Below are positions 12,821 through 22,872 of a stretch of 64,000 nucleotides of DNA, piece after piece. Within the stretch, counting starts at the first letter, position 1; every line of letters begins with the position of its first letter. The position numbers and the translations under genes are program-made. Below the pieces are notes generated by a model. That model made no database searches. It was not told where the DNA came from and saw only the letters and a list, made by a program, of their open reading frames with translations. This stretch comes from Fasciolopsis buskii (Eukaryota; Platyhelminthes; Trematoda; Plagiorchiida; Fasciolidae), in contig LUCM01004938.1 in assembly GCA_008360955.1 (NCBI GenBank), positions 1 to 64,000 of the forward strand, given 5' to 3'.

Positions 12821-15284
12821 CTTTGAGACCACAACAAATGGAATTTGGGCATTTCATCTAAGGATCTATGGTTACACGCTCAAATTACGTTAGAACATGG
12901 TTTTCATCACGGTGAATTTCTCTCAACTTGGTTGTCAGTGGATTTCCTTGCCAACCAAACACCATTCACTAGTTAGAATTCACCGGCATGAGTAGTTAGG
13001 AAAGTAACGGTAATTTTGTTGAATTTACATCAATTCCATGGAGATGATTCCCGTGCATGTTTGGTCTGGATAGCGGAAGGCTGAAAGTCGTTGGAGGCAA
13101 TTGACTTAGGTAAGAAAGAAGCCGGGTTGGGATGATTGGTAGCCATCTCATTTAAGATTAATTTCCCCTTATTAGATTAAAGACTGAGCCTGGTGTGACC
13201 TAAGCGTGACTAGAATCACCAACGACTATGAAGTTGGTCGAAAGCTTTTGAAATTTTTAGTCGCTCGATGAACCTTTACGTACCGTGTGCCTGAATGAGT
13301 CTTTCGTGTACTTGGTTGCTGCAGTTGCCACGCGGGATATATTTGTTTATTTGGCGTCGGTCATTTGAACCATCGCGTGTAGAAATTATTCAGCCTGTCC
13401 CCACACCTGTGTAACAACATAGAGCCTGATTCTGTTAGATCCAGCAGTTTTTGGACTTTCGGGTGTCACAATTCAAAAGAAGTTAGATTTCTTTCCGCAT
13501 TTATGAAGACATTCCGAATGCCGCATTCAGTTTTGAATAACATTTGTAAAATCATTACATTTCTCTAGGATTCATTGCTGATAGTCCTATGGTTGTCGCG
13601 TTACCATGACATCATAATCGCGATGTTGCTGAATTATTCAGTGAGACTTGTTCATGAAAGCACGAAAAGAATTGTTCAGAAGCTTATTCGTGTAAACAAT
13701 AATTTTGCTTACATGTTTAGTTTATTGCGGTTTGAAGGCCGTCAGTTAAACAACAGTCGTTTGATTGAATATGTTTATTGATCATATAAAAAAGAAACTT
13801 CTCACTTAAATACAAACGAATAAATTCTCATATAATTTACTTTGATTGTCGAATGTTAAACCTGCGGTTTCACTGTTCCATTTCAGTCATGCATTGTAAA
13901 ATTGCATTTCGAATGTACTAACTTCATAGACAACCAATGGTATTAGCTTGAATGTTGTTTTCATCTCGTTGCTGAGATCTTTGTGGCAATGAGGTTAAAG
14001 AAACAAACCGATTAGTGGGAGATCGCATTTGGTGTTGAAATCACTTATCGGGGCCAGTTAAAGCTGATGCCACCACTAGGAAAATATGAAAACACCGTTT
14101 CAGACTGTTTGAGGATGATGAGCAAGGTATATCCGTTGACTTCGAATCGAGACGGAATTCTGATACGAAATTTGTGAGTCAAACACTGTGGTCGTAAGAT
14201 TATCCAGATGGGTCCATGCCATTGTACAGGGACTCGATAAAATATGGCTTCTGTCACTGGTTTGTGCCTGCACGTGAATATTGCCAGATGGATGTTCTCA
14301 TAATAGAATCAAATGAAATCGTAATGTGGAGCCATCCAGTTAAAAACAATTCCCAAAGGTGGCAGCCAACTTATTAATAATTTCACATTGGGGTATTTCG
14401 AGTGAAGTGGACGATGATAGTCTTGCATTTGACTGACACGTTTCCGCACGACCGACCGCCAAATTAGCAAGTGAATTCGGTTGATTATGTTGGCCGGGCA
14501 TTTGTTTGTGTGATAGGCTGCATGGTGCCACTGCAGTTCCGTACCCCAAGCAACACAGACGGTTTCAGTTGGCTTGGATGCTCGTTTATTTGAACAGAAA
14601 GTATTTTTTCATCTGTGAGCCTTTTGTAATAAAATCTCAAGATTCATTTTCCATTCACTTTAACTGTCTGAATGAATCGCAACATCCTCGTTACAACTGC
14701 GTTCTACATTAGATGGCAGTTGTCCGCGGGACCATTTGTATGTGGACAGATGGACTAGGATTCATTGGAAGGGTGCAAATTGGCGACAAAGTTCGCACTT
14801 GGGTAAAACCGCAACAGTAAAATGAACAGATGACCTAACTTGCATTCTTGCATCCGCCAAATAACAATTGGGAGCGGACGAATTGGAACAGAATGTGAAT
14901 TTTTTTAAAAGTGTCTGAGACCACCAAGTGTGAAAAGCTTTCCACTTTCTATCGTAACTCCGGATTTAATGATCTTTCTAAGGACATAAATAGCATGCTC
15001 ATTAGGCGCCTCAATGAATACATTACCCGCAATCGATACAAAACAGTGATTACCATTTTCTTTGTGATTTCTGTAGTCAGAACCCTCCGGTGAATGGGCC
15101 GTGAACTATATACATTACAAACAGTTGCCTTTCGGGAATCGGATGTCAGTGTTTAGTTACTTACCTCAGCAGTTCTGGCTCGAACCTCAAAAGTCGAATA
15201 TCCCATTCTGGCTCGGAAGAGAAACAAGTGAACGAACATATTCACTAAATTCATCCTGTAGATCCAGCATAGTTACACAAAAAG
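12821..15284. other. No gene recognised
   Basis: AT-rich DNA. One 60-codon frame at 14911-15093 (+), with a hydrophilic start and the segment RRLNEYITRNRYKT, looks more protein-like than its neighbours. It has no ATG at its start, a weak acceptor and no good donor, so it is not called as an exon. Confidence 0.5.
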
Positions 15285-16262
15285 ATTGTGGAAGATGCTT
15301 TAGGAGGTCATCAGGATGTAGGCGTTGAAATGGCAAACAATAAGAATCTGTATAACCTAGATTTCAGAGACGTCCTCTTGTGTCTGTTCGAATCTGCGGA
15401 ACATGCGCAGCATGAATTAGGCAAATTTATGCGGGCTGTATCTCCACACGGCATGTGCTTTGCAATTTCAAAGTTTAGTGTTGCCATAAGACTAGAAATC
15501 AGTACTCCAGATGGAGAATAGCTAACGACCGTCGACCGTCTCACTTATCTCGCCAGCTGCGTGACGAAAGATAGTGGCAGGAGAGTAGATGCGAACACAC
15601 GTATATCGAAGAACTAAAACGTGGCGTCAGCCTCATATTTCTCTGAAGTAGAACAGTCGTGTTTATTGTGCCGCACTGTACCAAGTTCTGTTGTACTTTT
15701 GCGGGACAAGGAGTATAAGTGTCGGAGATGTCCGTCAGTCGGGGGTTTTTGACCACCGATGTCTGTGTAATATCGCTAGGATTGAATGGAATGACCGGGT
15801 GAGTAATGTATAGGTCATGAATCTAGTATTAGGTACCAGTTCTGAGAATACCTTATTTTAGCGTATGTAACTTAGTGGACTACGCTGGATGTGTCACGTG
15901 TTGCTTACGGCGAACACTCGTAGAGGTCAGCAGATGGCTTAAAGTAGTTGTCACGTCTTCGTGATTTTGGTTTGACAGTACCGTCAACTAGCTGGCTGGA
16001 GAGACTGGGGGATATGGGAGCGAACCATGAACAGTGGCTATTGTGTTTTCATTTTCAATCGAATTAGAATGACTGGAAAAGTGAGTATGTACAGCTGGAC
16101 TGTTTCGTGTACAGGCTTTGTGAGCATTCTCATCTTTTTCCGCCTTTGTAGGTCCACCCCGTTTCCGTTTGTATCTTCACTCTTATCGCAGAAATATGTA
16201 ACTCAGTGGAAAAGGCAGCAGTCGGTGGGGCTAGCCTTGTTGTTTTACGGAAAAAAATAATA
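15285..16262 (+). mobile_element. 5'-truncated RTE-like retrotransposon (subfamily 1, copy B)
   Basis: Homology to the element starts abruptly at MEDALGGHQDVGVEMANN (15288 on), just before RT motif C, and continues as NLDFRDV, ESAEHAQHELGK and AVSPHGMCFA. The catalytic YADD box is read as FRDV, so the active site is destroyed. From about 15530 the nucleotide sequence runs alongside copy A: the RPDIS, SVLLYGCETW, NRCLRS and GWSDRVSN regions are all recognisable in 15620-15805 but frameshifted. A deletion of about 50 bases relative to copy A lies near 15925. The 3' UTR matches copy A (for example GAAATAT.TAACTC at 16192-16206 against about 690-705), and the copy ends in an A-rich GGAAAAAAATAAT tail. 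5' truncation is the usual product of incomplete target-primed reverse transcription. Confidence 0.82.
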
Positions 16263-18339
16263 TTGGTAACACAAAAATTGGGAAACAAACAATAATTTAC
16301 TTCTGTCCGATTAGTGTATACTGTAACCTAAATGCGGTTTCAAATAAAAGCTGTTGTTAACACCCCTGAAGCCATTGAATGACCACTCATACAATCGTTT
16401 TTGAATGACCTACTTTGCATGTGTGTGCCTTTTTGCGGTTTCTTTTTGCACGGAACCAATATACAGAATGTCGTGAACTGAAAGCCACGAATCACCGGAA
16501 GAAGCACCACATTTTCCTCAACAATGTTTTAATGACTGTCTAATGACGATCCACAATGGATTTATCATTTCTAAAGAACGTTTAGTAAAGCATTCACTGT
16601 AAAAGCTGCTAATCAGTGAGTAATTCGGGATTACCTATCTGTCATATTTCCCCAAAGACGAGCATTTTGCGATTCTTCTGTTAGTGTTTATTCCATGCAT
16701 TGGAAACGTCGTACGCTCGACCCTCGCTGCTTGCCTCTAACTTTGGAAATGAAAAATGCAAGAATATATATATGTATATATAGCTATGGAGTAATGTTGC
16801 TAATGAGCTGATGATTTCGGTATAAATGTTCGGATTAAATGGGTGCATATACAGTTAGAAATGTCAAGAGTCATCGATTATGAGTTGCCGGTCGAATTCA
16901 GCAGTGTAGTAAATAGTCAGGGAGGCTAGTTTAATGAGAGAAAAGAATACGAATACCTAATTACAATTTGTTTCAAAAAAAACCCGAGTTCACCAGCTAT
17001 GCAATCTACAGTGCCTGTCTTCTAATTACAGGTGATACGTAGTACTCGTACTGATGGAGGGAGCCGGACGTGATCACGGATGGTCACTCTAGTGATTTTT
17101 TTCCAAGATTAAATCCTTTCCCGGGGATGAATTTAGTCTCGCGGAATGAACAAGGCACAAATTCCAGCTGCTGGTGATGGTTTTTTCTACCACAAGTTCA
17201 ATCATGCTTGAGTTTCCTCGACGTGAAATACTGCGCCTTGATCTTCGGCCAACATAAAAGATCTAGGAAGCAAATGAACTTACAAACTTGCATAAAATAT
17301 ATTGTTGCAGAAAACAAAAATAGATAAAACAAAACAAACTTAGTAAGTTAATTAAATAATTTCTTCCATATAGGACAAAAATAAGCGATTTCATATTCTA
17401 CTTTTCATTGAAAATAATTTCATCACTCAACCTCGTAAGTGGTGAACATTTTCCGACCTAAGTAAACTGTAAGCTGTTATGTAAATTTAACTGTGCATGT
17501 AGAATTCTGAGATATGGAACGCAAGGAAAAGGCGACCAGCAAGATGGGTTCCACCGGCTCGCCGCCTTTCCATCCTGGTACACCCAGAATTGATTTGACG
17601 GTTTGTGTGCCTCCGTGACTCAACCCGCTGAGCTGGCTGGCTTATCTGAAAGCAAAAATTCAGTCATGTCCTAATGATCAACAGGTAAATGCCCCATAAG
17701 TTAGCTTCCTGGCTTCCCTTCTCTTTTTGTCCTCTCTAGCTACCTATAGCAAGGTCTTAAGTGACAGACCTGAGGAAGCTTCGTCACGATTGCATCGGTC
17801 ACGTTTGCATGTGGGTCAGAATTTTGAATCAAAGCCTTCGGCTAGGATTCCCCACGAAATCTTTCCCTGGTACGGGTAACTGAATACCGTGTGCTCAGAT
17901 GTCCTCAGCACATTTTCTTTGGTTAATCTAATCAATAATCTCTTTTCTTGTACGTGTTAGCATGCAAAATACCATGGATGGGGCTTGGGAGATTTGGCTA
18001 GTTGCACCGTTAACATAAGTGCAGGAACTAAAATGGGCACATCATTAGGAATTAAATGTCCCTTTCACCGCGCTTATTTCTGTGGTCACAAATCATACGA
18101 GAAAAGCAACAAATTGCTCTAGCAAGAATTAAGATTTATAAGATGGACATACAGTGTGTCTCGAAAAACCGCACACAAGACTCCTCTTACGTGATCACTG
18201 TTCGAATCCAGGGTACAACTTAAGTCTCATTTCATTCTTCACATGCTAGGTGATCCGGTTTCGAACGTTCATAGTCGTGCTACATTCAGGAACACTTTGG
18301 ACATAACCTTTTAGTGTCTTCTGTTAGACTGAATTCTAG
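16263..18339. other. No gene recognised
   Basis: AT-rich DNA without usable open frames. A TATATATATGTATATATA tract sits at 16764-16783. At 18151-18175 a stretch reading CAGTGTGTCTCGAAAAACCGCA faintly recalls mariner-type inverted termini, but no partner end or transposase was seen. Confidence 0.5.
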
Positions 18340-18992
18340 CCGACATTAATGCTTGTACAGTTTAGCTGCACGGTTATGTGAGCATTAAAAACAGTCGACT
18401 GAAATCCCGATATTTGTTCGCCGTACGTGTGCATGCTCAAACCGATCGTAGCCCTCATGAAGCCCAAGATGTATTCTTTCAGGACCTTTTAGGTTTACAT
18501 TCTGCGGACATTGAGATCGTTGCTGTTGGTTTCATTGTCCAAGTTCATTGTTTTGGGGAGACGAAACAACACTATGGAGGCCCGCTTGCTGTCCAGGCCG
18601 AACGTACCAACAACTACGGTAGTCTCACTTGGGCTTGCTCTGATCACAAACTGTTTTTGGACAGCATAAACTTTTGTCATAAAGATAGTGTCGACCCGCC
18701 TTGTTTCCCTCCCCTGTACTGTCGCATGTTTAGTCCCAAACTGATCACGATCCCACTGGTCCCCGCCGGAACTAATGAGTCAGGGATTGTCGATCATTCT
18801 GGCCAACATCTATAGCTCAAGATCATACCGTGATCAATGCTTGATTCTGTTTTTGTTTAGTCCGTGTTCGGATCAACACAGTAAAACCCGTCGTGGAGAG
18901 ATGCTGACTTGGGTTTCACTCAGAGTTTTTCAAGCAAACATCGTCGCGATCAAATGCCCAGAGTGTGAGCCAAATCAGGATTGTTTGCCTAG
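18340..18992 (+). mobile_element. Endonuclease-only fragment of an RTE-like retrotransposon
   Basis: A 145-codon frame (18378-18815) covers the middle of an EEP endonuclease: YLFAVRVHAQTDRSPHEAQD aligns with the family's 'VVSVYAPTDCSPDEAKD' block, followed by FFQDLLGLHSADIEIVAVG, GETKQHYGGPLAV, ERTNNYG and CSDHKLFLDSINFCHK. Just after, in another frame, QTDHDP (about 18739-18756), VRDCRSFWPTS and AQDHTVINA follow; QTDH stands at the QIDH position of the two active-site histidine motifs. The GDMNAQ metal-binding box is not preserved; VGFIVQVHCFGE occupies that position. No reverse transcriptase follows, so the copy is truncated on the 3' side, which is unusual for a LINE and implies a later deletion or rearrangement. 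Similarity tails off near 18990. It is not a host gene despite the long frame. Confidence 0.75.
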
Positions 18993-21245
18993 CTAAGTAG
19001 AATTCCAGGCCATGTGGGGCTAAGAAACCGCAGATAAATTCGACCTTAATTATTCAGTTAAATGGTCACAGATCAGTAACTTCCGATGCTACATATAATG
19101 AAATAAACAGAGCCCCGAGACGTCGGTTGACGAACCTGGTAAATGAAAATGAGCAATGGTCTATCGGAAATGGGCTAATTAGGTAGGGCGATTCGCAAAA
19201 GTTAAATGTAAGTGAAGCAATAACTGGAAATCTCAGAATCTCCGCCCTGAACGTTGGGCACAGCACTTTACTTGGCGAACTTCCACAAGGAACATTCTGA
19301 TTATGAATATAAGTAAAAGGTCGCATTCAGGTACAAGTTTTTGTCTGAAATAAGGATCACTAAGGAACTGGGATTTCGAAAAGTCGATACTGTTGGACAG
19401 GATTAACTATTGTCGTAATCTTCGAGGATGGCGGGGAGGCTTTAGCGTTGGAATCAGCAAACTGACTGAGATAAATAGTGAAAAAGGAGAAAATTCGTAA
19501 AAGTTGTTGTTACGTGATGATCGTGCTGAACTACAAGAAAGGCCTGAGATTCTGTCGTGAAACCTGAGAAAGAATTATTTCCCTAAGTAGTACATTCAAG
19601 TTTCTGGCTGGCAGTATTCTCTGCCGATTATCTAGTACTCGTGAAGGTTGTAGATTGTATTAGATATCTGGATTCAGGCTTACGAAATCCTCACAACAGG
19701 TGGCACGAATGACTGCCTTCACAATTGATCTTCACCAAATGTCAGGACCAACCAAAATCCGTAGTTATATTGCATGCTTACGGGATTTTTTTCATACTTA
19801 ACACTTCGATTTCTTTACCCTCGATAATCACCAAATAAGACGTCACATTCACTGTTTGACTTGTAGGCTATTTGATCCATTGATGAGTTGTACTAATAGG
19901 CTGTGATTTCTCACTTGCCTGAAAATCTGCATAAAGTAAATCCATATTTATTAGAACGATGGGATTGTGAAATGACTTTTGCTGCTCGACATGAATACGA
20001 GTTCGATTGAAGGGAACTCATATTTTTTAGGCCAATTTGACTGAGCTATGTCCGAGCTGGGGGACGTTTAGTTTCCTAATTTTGAAAAAAAAGGATCCGG
20101 GTATATTTGAATTTGTTAAAATACTTATAAGTCATCCTTTAGCATTATGTAGATCCAAGAAAGACCAGTCTTTACGACTTAAGAATGCCGCTGTCTGAAT
20201 GATAAGGGCACAATAAATAAAGTAATCTAGGATTTTGGTTACAACTACGTCCTTCTTGGTCTTTCGATTCATAAATCGATATGCTCTCATCGTGGCGCAT
20301 TTCGTGGTGACCGGGAAAAGCGGACGATAAAGCCACACCCACCAAATAAACTGGCAAATTTTCATCATACATTTTTGATCAATCTTTCCACTTGGTTGGA
20401 CAAAATCGTTTCGTGCCCACATCTTTTTATTATAACGAAAAGGCTCCGATTTTGTCAGTTGAATTGCGATAAAATTAATTGGGTGATTACATTTTCACTC
20501 CATGGTTTATGAATTAGACTAACTCTCGATTCAACTATTATTTCGGAATTTGTGATAACAAGATTGTGTTCGAATGGTGAAATATACATTTGCATTTGTG
20601 GCGAAAGTCCACACTCGACTACTTCTAAACGTAAGTATAGGTTGGGACCCTAGGAAAAGATGCTACAATATTTCTAATCTACTCGAGCAGACTGATACCC
20701 CGCTAGGCCAACACCGGATTATATTTCTGGTTGACCAAGCCATTTGCCGATCTTTCCACGAACAGGTGCTTCCCTAGTCGTTGCATTCATCTCTCTACTA
20801 ACACAACACATTTGTCACAAGCCTGTACTGCTATTTGTTCATCATAGTTCATTGGCGGATATAACCCATTAATTCACTTCAGTTGCTGAATTATTATAAA
20901 ATCACTCGGCAACACTTCTTGATTAGATCTATGTAGTTTGGTCTGAATAAATGACGCTGATCTGTGGCTAATTCAATGATTATTCCTAATGGAAATGAAA
21001 GAAACATCTCCAGTCCCCTCGTCCCCTAACTCTGGTATTGTTCAGAGATGAAAGCTAGTCAATTTTTGCACGTTGATCAATCTCCGATTCGTCCATGCTC
21101 TCCATCTATAAGCCAAACGCGGATTCAGCTTTGGACATCAGATATCGATAGATAAACGAGTTTAATAATCGTAAAATCGTTTTGTATGATAATGCAAACC
21201 AACCTGCATGCCATTGGTCTAGGTTGCGAGTTTTTAATTCCCACA
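18993..21245. other. No gene recognised; one good splice donor
   Basis: AT-rich DNA. The only point of note is an ATG at 20574 followed by 19 codons (MVKYTFAFVAKVHTRLLLN) and a full-consensus 5' splice site, AAC/GTAAGTATAG, at 20631. A single short exon cannot be supported on that alone. Confidence 0.5.
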
Positions 21246-21418
21246 TTGGTCCGGCGGTAGCCAAGCGAATACGGTCGTGACATTTGGTCGTGAAGTTCGC
21301 GGGTTCGAATCCTCCTGCCGTTGGTCGTCTTCTCCACTTGGCAGTCCTCCGTTGGTCCTCTTCCTAAAAAATGGTGTACACTATTATTTCACTAATAAAA
21401 AAGAAAGATAAAAATAAT
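21246..21418 (+). mobile_element. tRNA-derived SINE, family A, copy 1
   Basis: The best-preserved copy of a SINE family seen four times here. The head has a pol III box A, TAGCCAAGCG (21258-21267), and a perfect box B, GGTTCGAATCC (21302-21312), spaced as in a tRNA gene. The body continues CTCCTGCCGTTGGTCGTCTT and CACTTGGCAGTCCTCCGTTGG. The 3' end is ATGGTGTACACTATTATTTC followed by ACTAATAAAAAAGAAAGATA and more A-rich sequence. The other copies share head, body blocks and tail. SINEs have no protein; transcription would be by RNA polymerase III from the internal boxes and movement would use a LINE's enzymes. No clear target-site duplication was found. Confidence 0.85.
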
Positions 21419-22690
21419 ATCAGACATCTCGGCACTGTTCTGCTGGACATTGTGTCGTGGGTGTTTTACTCCCACGAGAATTCTTTTAAAATATAAAGGC
21501 GTCAAGATTCGCAGGTTATTTTCGCAGCCCTTTCTGAATTGACCTACAGACCTATGATTGAATAAATTATCCAACGTTATGCTGACAGTATTCAACTTAC
21601 TAATAAGAACAACGTAACTAATCCGACGATGAATTCATTGACCTTGCCACTAATAAGCAATTTGATGGATGCAATCATTTTTTCTTCAATATCTTTCGTT
21701 TATCATGATTCTGGTCAATCTAGTCTCAAGACTGTAACATCAGCACCCACTTTTAACCACACAGTTAAACTCTTCGTCCTTTTCATTCCAGTACTTGCTT
21801 TTGAGTACATGGTTATTTTTATTTGGTCCAGGAAACTTCCTCGGCTGCGTCGTGGAAATGTAGTGGAAATCGCATCCAACTGGTTGTTAAAGCTACTGAG
21901 GAATTTAGCGAGAACAGACTTGGCATAGATGGGATAGGGGGATAATGGACCGTGGAGCTACTGTAAAAGCACCAAACGAAATCCAGCAAACACGGACGAG
22001 CCAGAATAAAACTGGCATCGATTGACGCGTAAAGACTAGGGCAAATGAGGAAATATTTTGTGCACCTATTCTAGTGCTGATATACGCGATTTGTTCACCT
22101 GTTTGAACAATTCACTAGGAAAAATTAAAAATGCATGTGATACCCAATAATGCAACACGAAAAATATTTCGATCTTCTTCCAGGAGAATTGCGAACAAGG
22201 GGAGACAGATATAGCAGAACCGGCGAACAGCGAAATTCCAAAAAGAAATTAAATTCTATTTTCTGTTAAGTTTTTTCGTAATTTCTCTTTTGCTTAGCGA
22301 ACATCAAAGAGAGTTTAGCATTCTCAGATGAAAGATGCTCATCATAAATTCGAGTCGATAGTAATCGTTGGAAATATGACGGAAAAGAAGCAAGTTGTAA
22401 ATCCTATGTTTGTGGTGCGTCACGTAAAAACCAATGGCGAAGAATGTGTCTACCTACATTCGGAGCATTTTGATGCAATGAAAATAGTTGATCAATAATA
22501 CAAGTGAAATAGTGGCTTTTCCCAGCCTGCGACCTTCAACTGGTGATTCTTAGAAATACTTCACAAATAGATGAAATGTTTTTCTAGGATTTATTTAAAG
22601 CCTCTCGGGAAGTTCTGTCCCAATGGACGTACCTGACTGTGACTGTGAAATTCACTTGATCACATGCAGTAAGCTTCCAATCCTAAATTT
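21419..22690. other. No gene recognised
   Basis: AT-rich DNA between two SINE copies in opposite orientation. A 99-codon frame at 21629-21928 (+) contains hydrophobic stretches (LFVLFIPVLAFEYMVIFIW) but has no splice context or family resemblance, and was not called. Confidence 0.5.
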
Positions 22691-22692
22691 AA

Positions 22693-22872
22693 TCTTTTGT
22701 CGTTTATCCCTTTTATTAATGAAGCAAATTTGCTCATCACTTTCAGAAACGGTGTCGCGGCCAGAGGAGGGCTGTCGGTTAAAGAAGGTGACTGAGGGTA
22801 GGAGGATTCGAAATCGTCACTTTGAGGCTGAAACGCCGAGAGGTTGTCTGCTTGACTGCAATCAGCCTGATG
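22693..22872 (-). mobile_element. tRNA-derived SINE, family A, copy 2
   Basis: Minus-strand copy. The box A region reads TGCAGTCAAGC (complement of about 22851-22861) and box B reads GATTTCGAATCC (complement of 22804-22815), then CTCCTACCCTCAGTCACCTT and CTTTAACCGACAGCCCTCC, matching copy 1 block for block. The tail GAAAGTGATGAGC, TTCATTAATAAAAGGGATAA matches the family 3' end. Box B has lost part of its consensus, so pol III activity is doubtful. An open frame on the opposite strand (22623-22913) is only a shadow of this element. Confidence 0.75.

Noticed and set aside
18151..18175. Mariner-like terminal sequence
   Set aside because: Only a loose resemblance at one end; no inverted partner, TA duplication or transposase was found.
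18180..18210. CTGTTCGAATCCAGGG, resembling a box B
   Set aside because: The upstream region does not fold as a tRNA and lacks a box A.
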